Shown: in pieces, positions 8,661 through 19,903 of the stretch | Layout: the number at the start of each line of letters is the position of its first letter | Position numbering within the stretch: the first letter of the stretch is position 1 | Assembly (NCBI RefSeq): GCF_900100715.1 | Contig: NZ_FNCA01000001.1 | Coordinates: forward strand, 484,186 to 548,185 | Direction: 5' to 3' | Source of the DNA: Methanolobus vulcani | Lineage (GTDB): Archaea > Halobacteriota > Methanosarcinia > Methanosarcinales > Methanosarcinaceae | DNA length: 64,000 nucleotides | Translations under genes and position numbers: made by a program | The notes under the pieces: generated by a model | Told to the model about the DNA's origin: nothing | Database searches by the model: none | Seen by the model: the letters and a program-made list of their open reading frames with translations, nothing else

Positions 8661-9896
8661 ATGACTGATACTGAAATGTTAGAATCCGGAAACATGAAGA
8701 TCGACTGGGTTCTTAATCACATGCCTGTTCTTAATATCATCAGGGAACAGTTTGCAAAAGAAAAACCTCTTGCAGGTCACAAAGTTGCAATGGCACTTCA
8801 CGTCGAAGCAAAGACCGCAGCTCTTGTAGAGACACTTGCTATCGGCGGTGCTAAAGTAGCGATTACGGGATGTAATCCTCTAAGTACACAGGATGATGTT
8901 TCAATGGCTTTGCACAACAAGGACAACATCCAGTGTTTTGCAAAATATGACTGCTGTAACGAGGAATACTATGAAGCTATTGATAAGGTTCTTGATATGA
9001 AACCTGACATCACGATCGATGATGGTGCAGACCTTATTTTCAAGCTTCATACAGAACGCACAGACCTTCTGCCTGAGATCCTTGGTGGCTGTGAGGAAAC
9101 TACAACTGGTATCCACAGGCTTAAGGCAATGGAACGTGATGGGGCTCTGAAGATGCCTGTTATTGCAGTAAATGATGCAATGACAAAGTTCCTTTTCGAT
9201 AACCGCTATGGTACCGGGCAGTCCTCATGGGATGGTATCATGAGAACAACGAACCTCCTTGTAGCAGGCAAGAATGTTGTTATCGGTGGATACGGATGGT
9301 GTGGCAAAGGTGCTGCAATGCGTGCAAAGGGACTTGGAGCAAACGTAATTGTAACCGAGATAGACCCGATAAGAGCACTGGAAGCACGCATGGATGGTAA
9401 CAGTGTTATGCCTATGAAAGAGGCCGCAAAGATCGGGGATATATTCCTTACAACCACAGGTAACAGGGATATCCTGAACAGAGAGGATTTCGAGGTCATA
9501 AAAGATGGTGCTATTCTTGCAAATGCAGGTCATTTCAATGTTGAGATCAACCTTGAAGACCTCAAGGCAATGGCAGGTTCTGTCAGGACTGTAAGAAACA
9601 ACATCAAGGAATACAAGATCGGTGAGAAACGTGTTTACGTGCTTGCTGACGGAAGACTTGTGAACCTTGCAGCAGGTGATGGTCACCCTGCAGAGGTCAT
9701 GGATATGAGCTTTGCAAACCAGGCACTCTGTGTAAGATATATTGCGGAGAACAAGCTTTCAAATGGAGTACATGCTGTACCACACGAACTTGATATCGGC
9801 GTGGCCGAGATGAAACTCATGTCAATGGGCATAAGCATTGACAAGCTTTCCGATGAACAGGAAGCATACATGGCAGGCTGGGAAACCGGAACATAA
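8661..9896 (+). CDS. ahcY: adenosylhomocysteinase family enzyme, probably S-inosylhomocysteine hydrolase
   Basis: NAD-dependent hydrolase that splits S-adenosyl- or S-inosylhomocysteine to homocysteine plus nucleoside. The Rossmann motif GGYGWCGKGAAMRAKGLG is at about 212-229, the GHFNVEI catalytic segment near 294-300, and the catalytic K/D in AVNDAMTKFLFDNRYGTGQS near 170-190. The adenine-site motif, HMTIQTA in the animal enzyme, reads HVEAKTA here. This variant occurs in archaeal and thermophile enzymes. In Methanocaldococcus the homologue (MJ1388) was shown to prefer S-inosylhomocysteine. The adjacent deaminase supports that role, but substrate preference is inference. GGAG lies 7 bases before ATG 8661. 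Confidence 0.93.
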   Translation: MTDTEMLESGNMKIDWVLNHMPVLNIIREQFAKEKPLAGHKVAMALHVEAKTAALVETLAIGGAKVAITGCNPLSTQDDVSMALHNKDNIQCFAKYDCCNEEYYEAIDKVLDMKPDITIDDGADLIFKLHTERTDLLPEILGGCEETTTGIHRLKAMERDGALKMPVIAVNDAMTKFLFDNRYGTGQSSWDGIMRTTNLLVAGKNVVIGGYGWCGKGAAMRAKGLGANVIVTEIDPIRALEARMDGNSVMPMKEAAKIGDIFLTTTGNRDILNREDFEVIKDGAILANAGHFNVEINLEDLKAMAGSVRTVRNNIKEYKIGEKRVYVLADGRLVNLAAGDGHPAEVMDMSFANQALCVRYIAENKLSNGVHAVPHELDIGVAEMKLMSMGISIDKLSDEQEAYMAGWETGT

Positions 9897-10305
9897 ACCT
9901 GTCATTTACTTTTTCTTTTTTTGCATAACTTTAAGTTGATACACTGCTACGACAAAGGTGCTAACCGAAGGTGCCGAGATATTGTTGCTACATTAAGTAA
10001 TATTAAGTACCAAGTACCAATGTATCAGGTATTGTTCAGGAGTGGGCTTTTGAGAGGGAGAAATTAACCACATTAGTTGCCTACTTTGTAAAATGCAGGA
10101 ATAATAAGATATAAACATTCTGTTTTGGATTTAATTAAGGGTACATCTATAAAAAAGATATAAGTAATAGTAAGTCATAGGATGTTATAGAAGTTCGAAC
10201 GCAACGTGAAAGCACGAAAACTATATATACTAAAAGTGCTTTTATCACCCGCTACACCGAAGTCGATGAACGTGAAGCAGCCTCAGCAAATCCACCCAAC
10301 ATATT
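9897..10305. other. intergenic region before tRNA-Lys
   Basis: About 400 bases without a credible ORF. A T-rich tract at 9908-9922 directly after ahcY is a likely archaeal oligo-T terminator. A TATA-like ctatatatac at 10221-10230 could serve the tRNA-Lys/rpoH transcript. Short local repeats (ggtgctaaccgaaggtgc; aagtaccaagtacc) have no recognised function. Confidence 0.4.
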
Positions 10306-10382
10306 GGGCTCGTAGCTCAGTCAGGCAGAGCGTCTGGCTTTTAACCAGACGGCCTAGGGTTCAAATCCCTACGAGCCCGCCA
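10306..10382 (+). tRNA. tRNA-Lys (UUU)
   Basis: Complete cloverleaf. The 7-bp acceptor is GGGCTCG / CGAGCCC with discriminator G (10379) and an encoded CCA (10380-10382). The anticodon stem is TCTGG/CCAGA with loop CTTTTAA and anticodon TTT at 10340-10342. The T arm has GGTTCAAATCC. It reads lysine AAA/AAG. It sits 50 bases upstream of rpoH on the same strand and may share a promoter region with the RNA polymerase operon. Confidence 0.97.
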
Positions 10383-10432
10383 TCACTTTGCAAGAGTGTT
10401 CACGTTCACATTTTTGAGGGAGGAGTAATATA

Positions 10433-10669
10433 TTGAGAAAATTTAGCCTGCTCGACCATCAGTTGATCCCTAAACATGAGATAATGTTGGAAGATGAACT
10501 TAAATCTGTTTTAAAGCAATATGCCATAGAGAAGGAACAACTACCAAAGATAAAGGTCGTTGATCCAGTTATTCAGGAAATTGGGGCACAGGTTGGAGAC
10601 GTCGTAAAGATTACACGTAACAGTCAGACCGCCAGCGAAGCATTCTACTATCGACTTGTCATCGCTTGA
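10433..10669 (+). CDS. rpoH: DNA-directed RNA polymerase subunit H
   Basis: Archaeal RpoH, equivalent to the C-terminal assembly domain of eukaryotic Rpb5; it sits at the lower jaw near downstream DNA. The 78-aa protein shows the family pattern from LLDHQLIPKHEIM through PKIKVVDPVIQEIGAQVGDVVKI to YYRLVI at the end. It starts at TTG 10433, set by a strong GGGAGGAG at 10418-10425, 7 bases upstream; no ATG is available. First gene of the archaeal order H-B''-B'-A'-A''. Confidence 0.95.
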   Translation: MRKFSLLDHQLIPKHEIMLEDELKSVLKQYAIEKEQLPKIKVVDPVIQEIGAQVGDVVKITRNSQTASEAFYYRLVIA

Positions 10670-10741
10670 AAGCGATATTCACATTATTCAGACAGGGCTT
10701 TTTTGCAATAAACACAATAACCACATAAAGAAGGTGCTATC

Positions 10742-12385
10742 ATAGCGTTAACCAAAGGACAGATCCCACGTTCGTTTTTCACGAAAGATAAGATCGTACA
10801 GCATCACATAGATTCCTACAATAAGTTTCTGGAGAGTGGTCTTCAAAAGATCATCGATGAACAGAAGATCATCGAGACCGACCTTGAAGACACATATATC
10901 AAACTGGGCAATATCCGCGTTGAGAATCCTGTAGTCAAGGAAGCGGACGGAGCTATCGAGAATCTCTATCCTAATGAAGCAAGGCTCAGGAACCTTTCCT
11001 ATTCCGCACCACTCTACCTCCAGATGAGTGTTGTAGAAAATGATGAGGAGAAAGAACCACAGGAAGCAAAGATCGGGCAACTCCCGGTAATGATAAAATC
11101 AGACATCTGTAACCTCACTGAACTTGGCGAGGACGAGATGATAAAATACGGTGAAGACCCACTTGACCCGGGAGGATATTTCATTATCAACGGTACCGAG
11201 CGTGTGGTCATGACACTGGAAGACCTTGCTCCTAACAAGATTCTCACTGAATTCGGAGAAAGATACGGAGACATCATCGAAGTTTCAAAAGTATTCTCAC
11301 AGAGAAGAGGATACAGAGCACTTGTTGTTGTGGAAAGAGGAAGAAAATCACTTCTTGAAGTCTCATTCCCATCCATTTCAGGCCGTCTTAACTTTATCAC
11401 ACTTATGAGAGCTCTCGGAGTGGAAACTGATGAGGAACTCGTAAAGGCAGTATCCACAGATCCCGAGATCATGAAGTTCATGTTCGAGAACCTTGAAGAA
11501 GCAGAGGTTGACAACATAGAGGATGCAATGGAGAAGATCGGCTCAAGAGTGGCTTCCGGGCAGGCAAGGGACTACCAGATCAAACGTGCAAACTACGTGA
11601 TCGACAGATATCTTTTACCACACCTTGGAAACGAACCTCATGACAGGCCGGCAAAGGCAAACTTCCTTGGAAGAATGGCCGAATCATGTTTCGAACTGGC
11701 ACTTGGAAGACGTAATCCGGATGACAAGGACCACTACTCAAACAAGAGACTGAAACTCACCGGTGACCTCATGGAAGATCTGTTCAGGGTCGCATTCAAC
11801 AGGCTCTCAAGAGACATAAAATACCAGCTTGAAAGAGCGAACATGAGAAACCGTGAGCTCAATGTGATCACACTTGTAAGAGCAGACGTACTTACAGACA
11901 GGCTCCAGCACCCTCTTGCAACAGGTAACTGGGTAGGTGGAAGAACCGGTGTATCACAGCTTCTTGACAGAACTGATTATATCTCAACCCTTTCTCACCT
12001 CAGGCGTGTTATTTCCCCACTTTCAAGAGCACAGCCACACTTCGAGGCTCGTGACCTGCACCCGACACAATGGGGCAGACTTTGTCCATCAGAAACTCCA
12101 GAAGGTCCTAACTGTGGTCTTGTGAAGAACTTTGCACAAATGGTAGAGCTTTCCACAGGCACAGAGGAAGAAAAGAAAATAAAGAACATTCTTTACGACC
12201 TTGGTGTAGTGAAGGCAGTTCTGAACTCATCCCTGAAAGCACTTCCTGAGTATGATGAAGAACTTGATGATTATCTGGAAGATATAGAAGTGAGAAACGT
12301 AGTAGAAGAGGATAAGCCAGAACCGATCGGGTACACGAACTATTCAGAATCATTAGATGATATGGGAGGACTTCTCGATGAATGA
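10742..12385 (+). CDS. rpoB2: DNA-directed RNA polymerase subunit B'' (N-terminal half of split beta)
   Basis: Second-largest RNAP subunit, N-terminal fragment, split from B' as in most methanogens. The reading frame with conserved N-terminal residues ([21 protein letters not shown]) runs from the in-frame stop at 10718-10720. There is no ATG, GTG or TTG before ATG 11024, which would remove 94 conserved residues. GGTG at 10733-10736 lies 5 bases before ATA 10742, followed by GCG TTA ACC AAA (xALTKG), so ATA is my chosen start (547 aa). Fork and lobe segments such as [14 protein letters not shown] and the C-terminal [21 protein letters not shown] block are present. The stop overlaps rpoB1 by 8 bases. 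Confidence 0.9.
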   Translation: MALTKGQIPRSFFTKDKIVQHHIDSYNKFLESGLQKIIDEQKIIETDLEDTYIKLGNIRVENPVVKEADGAIENLYPNEARLRNLSYSAPLYLQMSVVENDEEKEPQEAKIGQLPVMIKSDICNLTELGEDEMIKYGEDPLDPGGYFIINGTERVVMTLEDLAPNKILTEFGERYGDIIEVSKVFSQRRGYRALVVVERGRKSLLEVSFPSISGRLNFITLMRALGVETDEELVKAVSTDPEIMKFMFENLEEAEVDNIEDAMEKIGSRVASGQARDYQIKRANYVIDRYLLPHLGNEPHDRPAKANFLGRMAESCFELALGRRNPDDKDHYSNKRLKLTGDLMEDLFRVAFNRLSRDIKYQLERANMRNRELNVITLVRADVLTDRLQHPLATGNWVGGRTGVSQLLDRTDYISTLSHLRRVISPLSRAQPHFEARDLHPTQWGRLCPSETPEGPNCGLVKNFAQMVELSTGTEEEKKIKNILYDLGVVKAVLNSSLKALPEYDEELDDYLEDIEVRNVVEEDKPEPIGYTNYSESLDDMGGLLDE

Positions 12386-14192
12386 AGCTAAAGTTTTCCT
12401 CAACGGAGAACTTGTAGGAACCCACACAGACCCTGCTGAACTGGTAGAGAATATCAGGGAGCAGCGCAGATCAGGCATGATGTCAGAACAGATCAATGTA
12501 ACATATTATGAGGACATACATGAAGTTCTGATCAACACTGACATGGGTCGCGCAAGAAGACCACTGATAATTGTAAAGAACGGAGAATCACTCGTTACCG
12601 ATGAGGAGATAGACCTCCTTGCAGAGGGCAAGATGGGATATTCCGAACTTACAAAGACAGGAAAGATAGAGTACCTTGACTCTGAAGAAGAAGAGAATGC
12701 ATTCATTGCTCTTTACAAGAATGATATCACAGAGAGCCATACTCACCTTGAGATCAACCCGGGACTTATGCTCGGTATTTGTACCGGAATGGTACCATAT
12801 CCTGAACACAATGCATCCCCACGTAACACAATGGGTGCAGCAATGGTCAAGCAGTGTATTGGCGTCTCAACATCAAACACCAAGCTCAGACCTGACACCC
12901 GTGCACACCTTTTACACTATCCACAGCGCGCAATGGTAAGAACGCAGACCTGTGAATCCATCCATTTCGATGACAGGCCGGCAGGACAGAACTTCGTTGT
13001 AGCGGTTATGTCCTACGAAGGACACAATATTGAAGATGCACTGGTCTTTAACAAGGGTTCAATCGAGAGAGGACTTGGAAGAAGTCACTTCCTCAGGACA
13101 TTTGAGGGCGAGGAAAGACGCTACCCAGGTGGACAGGAAGACAAGTTCGAAATACCTGACTCTGAGTTCAGAGGTGCACGCAGTCCGGAAGCATATGCGA
13201 ACCTTGACATTGATGGTCTTGTAAACCCTGAAACCAGAGTAGGTCCAAACGACGTACTTATCGGAAAGACCAGTCCGCCACGTTTCCTTGAGGAACAGTC
13301 CGACTTCGGAATCACAGTTGAGCAGCGCAGAGAAAGTGCAATAACAATGCGTTCCAACGAGAAAGGAGTCGTTGACACAGTCATTCTTACAGAATCAATT
13401 AACGGAACACGTCTTGCAAAGGTCAAGATAAGAGACCAGAGGATCCCTGAGATTGGCGACAAGTTCGCATCAAGACACGGTCAGAAGGGAGTTATCGGCC
13501 TTATCGTACCGTTTGCTGACATGCCATTTACAGAGAAAGGAATGGTTCCTGACCTTGTAATTAACCCACACGCAATTCCTTCACGTATGACTGTAGGTCA
13601 CGTGCTTGAGATGATCGGTGGTAAGGTAGGCTCCATGGAAGGAAGAAGAGTTAATGCAACTGCATTCTCCGGAGAGAACGAAGACGATCTTCGTGCAGCT
13701 CTCAAGACACACGGATTCGCACACACAGGAAAGGAAGTATTCTTCGATGGTGTAACCGGAAAAAAGATCCAGGCAGATGTGTTCGTAGGGGTTATCCTTT
13801 ACCAGAAACTGCACCACATGGTTGCATCAAAGATGCACGCAAGATCCAGAGGACCTGTACAGGTGCTTACAAGGCAGCCAACAGAAGGTCGTGCCCGTGA
13901 AGGAGGTCTGCGTTTCGGAGAAATGGAGCGTGATGTGCTTATCGGCCACGGTGCTGCAATGACACTGAAGGAAAGACTGCTCGATGAGTCTGACAAGGTC
14001 GTAGAACTTGTCTGCGGACACTGTGGAATGATCGCAACCTTTGACAGGAAAAGGAATATCAGATACTGCGCCAACTGTGGTGCTGAGACTGACATCCACC
14101 CTGTAGAGATGAGTTACGCATTCAAACTGCTGCTTGACGAAATAAAATCCCTTGGTGTGGCTCCAAGACTGCAACTAGAGGACGCTGTATAA
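12378..14192 (+). CDS. rpoB1: DNA-directed RNA polymerase subunit B' (C-terminal half of split beta)
   Basis: C-terminal part of the beta-equivalent subunit, carrying part of the active-centre wall and the clamp anchor. Conserved blocks: [20 protein letters not shown] (about residues 207-226), [15 protein letters not shown] (about 363-377), [20 protein letters not shown] (about 482-501) and a C-terminal zinc site [10 protein letters not shown]...YCANCG (about 556-580). I start at ATG 12378 (604 aa): GGGAGGA at 12364-12370 is 7 bases upstream, while the longer frame start at 12357 has no ribosome site. It overlaps the end of rpoB2. Confidence 0.96.
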   Translation: MNEAKVFLNGELVGTHTDPAELVENIREQRRSGMMSEQINVTYYEDIHEVLINTDMGRARRPLIIVKNGESLVTDEEIDLLAEGKMGYSELTKTGKIEYLDSEEEENAFIALYKNDITESHTHLEINPGLMLGICTGMVPYPEHNASPRNTMGAAMVKQCIGVSTSNTKLRPDTRAHLLHYPQRAMVRTQTCESIHFDDRPAGQNFVVAVMSYEGHNIEDALVFNKGSIERGLGRSHFLRTFEGEERRYPGGQEDKFEIPDSEFRGARSPEAYANLDIDGLVNPETRVGPNDVLIGKTSPPRFLEEQSDFGITVEQRRESAITMRSNEKGVVDTVILTESINGTRLAKVKIRDQRIPEIGDKFASRHGQKGVIGLIVPFADMPFTEKGMVPDLVINPHAIPSRMTVGHVLEMIGGKVGSMEGRRVNATAFSGENEDDLRAALKTHGFAHTGKEVFFDGVTGKKIQADVFVGVILYQKLHHMVASKMHARSRGPVQVLTRQPTEGRAREGGLRFGEMERDVLIGHGAAMTLKERLLDESDKVVELVCGHCGMIATFDRKRNIRYCANCGAETDIHPVEMSYAFKLLLDEIKSLGVAPRLQLEDAV

Positions 14193-14205
14193 GGGGTGAG
14201 TTAAA

Positions 14206-16851
14206 ATGAACAATGATATTCCATCAATTCCAAAAAGGGTCGGCGCAATTAAATTCGGTCTACTCTCTCCTAAAGAAGTAAGGAAGATGAGTGTAACCGC
14301 AATCATCACCGCTGATACCTATGACGACGACGGTTATCCAATTGACATGGGTCTTATGGACCTTCGCCTTGGAGTTATCGACCCGGGTCTTAAATGTAAG
14401 ACCTGTGGCAGCCGTGCAGGAGAATGTCCGGGACATTTCGGACACATAGATCTTGTTGCTCCTGTAATTCACGTTGGTTTTAACAAGACAATACGCAAGA
14501 CACTGCGTTCAGTCTGTCGCAACTGTAGCAGACTACTTCTAGATGCAAGTAAGAAACAAGAGTTCCTCGACCAGTTAAACACTTGCAAGGAAATGGGACA
14601 CCTTCCGGACAATATTATCAACGAAGTATTCAAGGAAGCACGCAAATCAAAGACCTGCCCATACTGCTCAACCGAACAGCTTGAGATCAAGTTCGAAAAG
14701 CCAAGTGATTACATTGAAGACGGCCACAAGCTAACTCCAACCGAGATTCGTGACCGTTTTGAGAACATTCCAGATGAGGATGTAAAAGTTCTTGGAATGG
14801 ACCCCTCAAGTGCAAGGCCGGAATGGATGATTCTTACTGTACTCCCAGTACCACCGGTAACTGTCAGACCTTCAATTACACTTGAATCCGGTCAGCGCAG
14901 TGAAGATGACCTGACCCACAAGCTTGTAGATATTATCAGGATTAACCAGAGATTCCAGGAGAACAGGGATGCTGGTGCTCCACAGCTTATTATTGAAGAC
15001 CTGTGGGAATTGCTCCAGTACCACGTTACAACCTTCTTCGACAACGAAGTATCAGGTGTACCTCCTGCAAGACACAGATCAGGAAGACCTCTTAAGACAC
15101 TCACACAGCGTCTTAAGGGTAAGGAAGGACGTTTCAGAGGAAGTTTGTCCGGTAAGCGTGTGAACTTCTCAGCACGTACAGTTGTTTCACCTGATCCAAA
15201 CCTCAGTATCAATGAAGTAGGCGTACCTTTTGCAATTGCCATGCAGATGACAATCCCTGAAAAGGTCACCACAAGGAACATTGAGCTTCTTCGTATGTAC
15301 GTACAGCGCGGCAGTGAAGTTCACCCAGGTGCAAATTATGCAATCCGTGATGATGGAAGACGTATCAGAGTCTCTGAAATTAATAAGGAAGAACTCGCAG
15401 AGAAGATAGAAGTCGGATGGACTGTTGAAAGACAGCTTATGGACGGCGATATTGTCCTCTTTAACAGGCAGCCTTCACTTCACAAGATGAGTATCATGGC
15501 CCACAGAGTAAAGGTACTTCCATTTAAGACATTCAGACTTAACCCGGCAGTATGTGCACCATACAACGCTGACTTTGACGGTGACGAAATGAACATGCAC
15601 GTTCTTCAGACCGAAGAGTCAAGGGCAGAGGCCAGCATCCTTATGCAGGTCCAGGAGAACATTCTTTCCCCGCGTTTCGGCGGACCAATTATCGGTGGTA
15701 TACACGACCACATCTCAGGTCTTTTCCTGCTTACAAGGAACGAAAATGCAATCACAAAGAACGCAGCTCTTGAACTTCTAAGAAAATCTGATATAAGAGA
15801 CCTGCCGGAGCCTGCAAGCTACTCAGAGAACGGAGAACCACTGTGGAACGGTAAGCAGATCTTCAGCCAGATCCTTCCAAAAGGACTTTACCTGGAGTTC
15901 CCTGCACAGGCTTGTTTTAAGTGTGATACCTGTAAGAAGAGGGACTGCGAATACAATGCATATGTGGTCATAGAAGATGGAGAGATGCTCCAGGGAACTA
16001 TTGACGAACAGTCCATTGGTGCATTCAAAGGAAAGATCCTCGATAAGGTCGTAAAGGAATACAGCTCAGAAGCAGGAGCTAAGTTTGTAGATGACTTTAC
16101 CAGACTTGCTATCCGTGGTGTGATGAAGACAGGCCTTAGTTTCGGAATAAGTGACGAAGACATACCCCCTACTGCGAAGATCCAGATAGGAAATCTCCTG
16201 AATGAGGCTGAAGAGAGGGTCAAAACGCTCATTGAAGCTTATGAGGCTAAGGAACTTGAACCATTGCCAGGACGTACACTTGATGAAACAATTGAAATGA
16301 AGATCATGCAGGAACTCGGTAAGGCCAGGGACCAGACCGGTAATATTGCAGGTAAACAGCTGGGTCTTGAGAATTCTGCAGTGCTCATGGCAAAGTCAGG
16401 AGCAAGAGGTTCAATGCTTAACCTTACTCAGATGGCAGCCTGTGTAGGACAGCAGGCGGTTCGTGGTGAAAGGATAAGAAGAGGTTATGCAGGAAGAACA
16501 CTCCCACACTTTGACAAGGGTGACCTTGGTGCAGATGCTCACGGTTTCGTTAAGGCAAGTTATAAGAGCGGACTGAACCCTACAGAATACTTCTTCCACG
16601 CAATCGGTGGTCGTGAAGGTCTTGTAGATACTGCGGTTCGTACTTCCCAGTCAGGTTACCTGCAGAGGAGACTTGTTAACGCATTGCAGGATCTTGAGGT
16701 CCAGTATGACGGTTCTGTAAGAGAAACACGTGGTGTCATTGTCCAGTTCAAATATGGTGAAGATGGAATTGACTCCACAAAGAGTGACTATAGTAAACCT
16801 GAAGCGATCCATCGTATCGTCAGGAGAGTCACCGGGAAGGAGGTGAACTAA
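14206..16851 (+). CDS. rpoA1: DNA-directed RNA polymerase subunit A'
   Basis: N-terminal and major part of the largest RNAP subunit, containing the catalytic centre. Zinc-binding clamp motifs are [17 protein letters not shown] (about residues 65-81) and CRNCSRLLL. The absolutely conserved Mg-binding loop [13 protein letters not shown] is at about 453-465. The trigger-loop/bridge region is [17 protein letters not shown]. The 881-aa length fits a split A'. A GGGGTGAG precedes the start by a few bases. The stop is followed after one base by rpoA2, as expected for the archaeal A'/A'' split. Confidence 0.97.
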   Translation: MNNDIPSIPKRVGAIKFGLLSPKEVRKMSVTAIITADTYDDDGYPIDMGLMDLRLGVIDPGLKCKTCGSRAGECPGHFGHIDLVAPVIHVGFNKTIRKTLRSVCRNCSRLLLDASKKQEFLDQLNTCKEMGHLPDNIINEVFKEARKSKTCPYCSTEQLEIKFEKPSDYIEDGHKLTPTEIRDRFENIPDEDVKVLGMDPSSARPEWMILTVLPVPPVTVRPSITLESGQRSEDDLTHKLVDIIRINQRFQENRDAGAPQLIIEDLWELLQYHVTTFFDNEVSGVPPARHRSGRPLKTLTQRLKGKEGRFRGSLSGKRVNFSARTVVSPDPNLSINEVGVPFAIAMQMTIPEKVTTRNIELLRMYVQRGSEVHPGANYAIRDDGRRIRVSEINKEELAEKIEVGWTVERQLMDGDIVLFNRQPSLHKMSIMAHRVKVLPFKTFRLNPAVCAPYNADFDGDEMNMHVLQTEESRAEASILMQVQENILSPRFGGPIIGGIHDHISGLFLLTRNENAITKNAALELLRKSDIRDLPEPASYSENGEPLWNGKQIFSQILPKGLYLEFPAQACFKCDTCKKRDCEYNAYVVIEDGEMLQGTIDEQSIGAFKGKILDKVVKEYSSEAGAKFVDDFTRLAIRGVMKTGLSFGISDEDIPPTAKIQIGNLLNEAEERVKTLIEAYEAKELEPLPGRTLDETIEMKIMQELGKARDQTGNIAGKQLGLENSAVLMAKSGARGSMLNLTQMAACVGQQAVRGERIRRGYAGRTLPHFDKGDLGADAHGFVKASYKSGLNPTEYFFHAIGGREGLVDTAVRTSQSGYLQRRLVNALQDLEVQYDGSVRETRGVIVQFKYGEDGIDSTKSDYSKPEAIHRIVRRVTGKEVN

Positions 16852-16852
16852 A

Positions 16853-17995
16853 ATGACGATCAGTGAAGCTACTATTGATGCAATGATCGCAGGGCTCGAT
16901 CTTCCGAAGAACATCATGAAGACCTTAAAGGATGACGTGATGAGGGTCGGAGTTACAAAGAAAGAGCTTGAAGATATCATCGAGCAGGTTATGAAAAGTT
17001 ATGAGTATGCATGTGTAGAGCCCTGTGAGGCAGTGGGTGTGGTTTCAGCACAGTCCATTGGTGAACCGGGTACCCAGATGACCATGCGTACTTTCCACTA
17101 TGCGGGTGTCGCTGAAATTAACGTTACCCTTGGTCTGCCACGTCTTATTGAGATCGTGGATGCAAGAAAGACACCAAGCACACCGATGATGACAATCGCA
17201 TTGGAAGAGGAATACGCACAGGACAGGGATAAAGCACGCAGGCTTGCATGGGAGATAGAGGCAACTCATATAGAACACCTTGCAGACATAACAACTGACC
17301 TTGCAAATATGCAGCTAATTATCGATCTGCATGAGAAAACACTTACCCACAGAGCACTCACTCCTGACGAAATAGCTGATAAACTTCGTGATGAACTGGA
17401 TGTCATGGTGAATGTTTCAGGCAGTGTTGCAAATCAGATAATTGTCACACCTAATGCACCATCATACCGTGAGCTGCTCCAGCTTGCAAAGAACATACAC
17501 TCAATTACCCTTAAAGGAATTGAAGGTATCAAGAGGGTAGTTATCAGAAAAGATGGTGAGGAGTACACCCTCTATACAGAAGGTTCACAGCTTAAAGAAG
17601 TACTCCAGATTGAAGGTGTCGATGTTACAAGGACATCCACAAACAATATCGGTGAGATCTATGATGTATTTGGGATCGAAGCTGCAAGGAATTCAATAAT
17701 AACTGAAGCTACTAACACACTTTCAGAACAGGGTCTTACTGTAGATATCAGACACATAATGCTTGTATCAGATATCATGTGCTGTGATGGAGAAGTAAAG
17801 CAGATCGGAAGACACGGTATTTCCGGAGAGAAAGCCAGTGTATTCGCCCGTGCAGCATTCGAAGTTACTGTTAACCACCTGCTTGATGCGGGAATGCGCG
17901 GAGACCGCGACGAACTTAATGGAGTTACAGAGAACATTATCGTGGGACAGCCTATAAAGCTTGGAACAGGAGATGTACATCTCATTACAAAATAA
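16853..17995 (+). CDS. rpoA2: DNA-directed RNA polymerase subunit A''
   Basis: C-terminal part of the largest RNAP subunit: the jaw and the C-terminal segment of the clamp and trigger-loop base. Conserved blocks are [20 protein letters not shown] (about residues 47-66), [20 protein letters not shown] and, near the end, [20 protein letters not shown] and [14 protein letters not shown]. 380 aa, ordinary size. It starts one base after the rpoA1 stop, with GGAGGTG just upstream (16838-16845 region). Confidence 0.96.
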   Translation: MTISEATIDAMIAGLDLPKNIMKTLKDDVMRVGVTKKELEDIIEQVMKSYEYACVEPCEAVGVVSAQSIGEPGTQMTMRTFHYAGVAEINVTLGLPRLIEIVDARKTPSTPMMTIALEEEYAQDRDKARRLAWEIEATHIEHLADITTDLANMQLIIDLHEKTLTHRALTPDEIADKLRDELDVMVNVSGSVANQIIVTPNAPSYRELLQLAKNIHSITLKGIEGIKRVVIRKDGEEYTLYTEGSQLKEVLQIEGVDVTRTSTNNIGEIYDVFGIEAARNSIITEATNTLSEQGLTVDIRHIMLVSDIMCCDGEVKQIGRHGISGEKASVFARAAFEVTVNHLLDAGMRGDRDELNGVTENIIVGQPIKLGTGDVHLITK

Positions 17996-18012
17996 CGCTT
18001 CATTATATAGAA

Positions 18013-18022
18013 GTATATAAAG
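18013..18022 (+). promoter_or_regulatory. probable internal TATA box before rpl30e
   Basis: GTATATAAAG at 18013-18022 lies in the 104-base gap between rpoA2 and rpl30e. Transcription would start near 18045, leaving a leader of about 55 bases. This suggests the L30e-NusA-ribosomal protein-elongation factor genes have an extra promoter within the RNAP cluster. Confidence 0.45.
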
Positions 18023-18099
18023 AACAACCAGAAAGTAAATATACGGAATCACTTATTAATACAAATCTCAAACTGACGTTATAAATGAGTTGATATAAA

Positions 18100-18387
18100 A
18101 TGGATATTAACATTGACAAAGCACTTATCAAAGTGATCAGAACCGGAAAGGTGATCATTGGGTCAAACAGGACCATTGATGCTGCTGTTAGCAATGACGC
18201 TAAAATGGTAGTACTCGCTGCAAATTGTCCTGCAGACGTGAGAGCCAAGATCGAAAGCACAAACGTACCGATACTCAACTACCCAGGCACAGGAACAGAA
18301 CTTGGTCCTGCATGCGGAAAACCATTCATCATCGCTGCAATGGCAATCATTGACAGCGGAGAGTCTGATATTCTGGCTGCCGCTTAA
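18100..18387 (+). CDS. rpl30e: ribosomal protein L30e
   Basis: Large-subunit ribosomal protein of the L7Ae/L30e RNA-binding fold. The 95 aa show [14 protein letters not shown] (about residues 18-31), [12 protein letters not shown] and the C-terminal [12 protein letters not shown], typical of archaeal L30e between rpoA2 and nusA. It has a poor ribosome site (a TGAT-like stretch 5 bases before ATG). The stop is 14 bases from the nusA start. Confidence 0.94.
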   Translation: MDINIDKALIKVIRTGKVIIGSNRTIDAAVSNDAKMVVLAANCPADVRAKIESTNVPILNYPGTGTELGPACGKPFIIAAMAIIDSGESDILAAA

Positions 18388-18401
18388 AGGAGTTGCGATA
18401 T

Positions 18402-18827
18402 TTGGGCGAGATCAAGTTATCCACTGAAGGTATCCGATACATCGCATTATTTGAAAAATTAACCGGCGCGGCGGTCAAAGATTGTATAATCGATGACGGA
18501 AGGATAATATATGTGATAAAGGCAGGCGACATGGGTGCTGCCATCGGAAGAAAGGGAGACCATATCAACCGTATGAAGAAAACAGTGGATAAACAGATAG
18601 ATCTTGTCGAATATTCGGACGAACCCGGTGTTTTCATCAAAAATGCATTCAGTCCGGTAACTGTCAAATCAGTGAACATCACAAGCAGAAACAACAAACG
18701 ATTAGCTTATGTAGAAGTATCTAATAAGGACAAGGGTCTTGCCATAGGACGCAATGGGAAAAACATTGAAAAGGTCAAACTTGTCGCAAAGAGACATCAC
18801 GACATAGATGACGTAATACTGCAGTGA
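18402..18827 (+). CDS. nusA: archaeal NusA-like transcription factor (KH domains)
   Basis: Archaeal NusA consists of two KH RNA-binding domains only, without the bacterial N-terminal and S1 parts. First [24 protein letters not shown] (about residues 37-57, GRKGDH loop). Second [24 protein letters not shown] (GRNGKN loop). I start at TTG 18402 (141 aa) because AAAGGAG at 18386-18392 is 9 bases upstream; the alternative TTG at 18393 would abut that site. Conserved position between L30e and S12. Confidence 0.92.
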   Translation: MGEIKLSTEGIRYIALFEKLTGAAVKDCIIDDGRIIYVIKAGDMGAAIGRKGDHINRMKKTVDKQIDLVEYSDEPGVFIKNAFSPVTVKSVNITSRNNKRLAYVEVSNKDKGLAIGRNGKNIEKVKLVAKRHHDIDDVILQ

Positions 18828-18877
18828 TCGTTCGAATAATATCATACTCATCAAAGACATTAATTGGAGGATATAAT

Positions 18878-19306
18878 ATGCCAAATGGAAAATATGCAGC
18901 TCACACACTTCAGCGCATGCGAAAGGATGCAAGGTGGAAGGATCCTCGCTACAACAGGCGCACACTAGGTCTTGACGTAAAAGCAGACCCTCTTGGTGGT
19001 GCACCTCAGGGCAGAGGTATCGTACTGGAGAAAGTGGGTGTAGAGGCTAAGCAGCCAAACTCAGCAATCAGGAAATGTGTAAGGATTCAGTTGATCAAGA
19101 ACGGGCGTCAGGTTTCAGCTTTCTGCCCTGGGGACGGAGCTATCAACTTTATTGACGAGCACGACGAAGTTACAGTAGAAAGAATCGGTGGCCGCATGGG
19201 TGGTGCAATGGGAGATATTCCCGGAGTACGCTTTAAGGTAACCGCTGTTAACAATGTATCTTTAAGAGAGATGGTCATTGGCCGTAAAGAGAAACCAAGG
19301 AGATAA
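18878..19306 (+). CDS. rps12: ribosomal protein S12
   Basis: Universal small-subunit protein at the decoding centre. The 142 aa include the archaeal/eukaryal form with [29 protein letters not shown] split here as its parts: [10 protein letters not shown] and [15 protein letters not shown], plus [24 protein letters not shown] (18864-18870) sits 7 bases before ATG 18878, so I reject the longer frame that begins at 18824. S7 follows after 4 bases. Confidence 0.96.
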   Translation: MPNGKYAAHTLQRMRKDARWKDPRYNRRTLGLDVKADPLGGAPQGRGIVLEKVGVEAKQPNSAIRKCVRIQLIKNGRQVSAFCPGDGAINFIDEHDEVTVERIGGRMGGAMGDIPGVRFKVTAVNNVSLREMVIGRKEKPRR

Positions 19307-19310
19307 TCCT

Positions 19311-19871
19311 ATGTACAAATTATTCGGAAAATGGGATCTCAGCGAGGTAGAGGTTGCTGATCAGGGAATCAGAAGGTACGTCAATCTCGACCCTGTAATC
19401 ATCCCACATACAAATGGTAAGCATGCAAGACAGCAGTTCAACAAGTCAGACATCTGCATTGTAGAGAGGCTTGTTAACAACGTCATGCGCAACGAGCAGA
19501 ACACAGGAAAGAAGCAGAGAGCAATGATGATCGTCTCTGAAGCTTTCGATATCATTAACAAGAGAACACAGAAGAACCCTGTACAGGTACTTGTAGAAGC
19601 TATTGCAAATGCAGGCCCAAGGGAAGAAGTTGTCAGACTTAAGTATGGTGGAATATCTGTACCAAAGGCAGTAGACACAGCTCCACAGAGACGTGTTGAC
19701 TCCGCACTTAGATACATCACAAAGGGTGCAAACCAGGCAGCTTTCAAATCCAAGAGAAGTGCAGCAGATTGTCTTGCAGCAGAGCTTATTGCAGCTTCAA
19801 ACCGCGATGCAAAATGCTTCTCGATCAACAGGAAAGATGCGAAAGAAAGAGTCGCAAAGGCAGCACGTTAA
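19311..19871 (+). CDS. rps7: ribosomal protein S7
   Basis: Small-subunit head protein that initiates assembly of the 3' domain of 16S rRNA. The 186 aa show [37 protein letters not shown] and [14 protein letters not shown], typical of archaeal S7. The start at ATG 19311 is fixed by AAGGAG (19297-19302), 8 bases upstream and inside the end of rps12. The conserved str-operon order S12-S7-EF2-EF1A-S10 continues downstream. Confidence 0.96.
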   Translation: MYKLFGKWDLSEVEVADQGIRRYVNLDPVIIPHTNGKHARQQFNKSDICIVERLVNNVMRNEQNTGKKQRAMMIVSEAFDIINKRTQKNPVQVLVEAIANAGPREEVVRLKYGGISVPKAVDTAPQRRVDSALRYITKGANQAAFKSKRSAADCLAAELIAASNRDAKCFSINRKDAKERVAKAAR

Positions 19872-19903
19872 CGCTGTACAATTATTAAGTAAGGGTAATT
19901 AAT

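Noticed and set aside
11024..12385. ATG 11024 as the start of rpoB2
   Set aside because: It would delete about 94 conserved N-terminal residues that are clearly encoded upstream, and it has no ribosome site.
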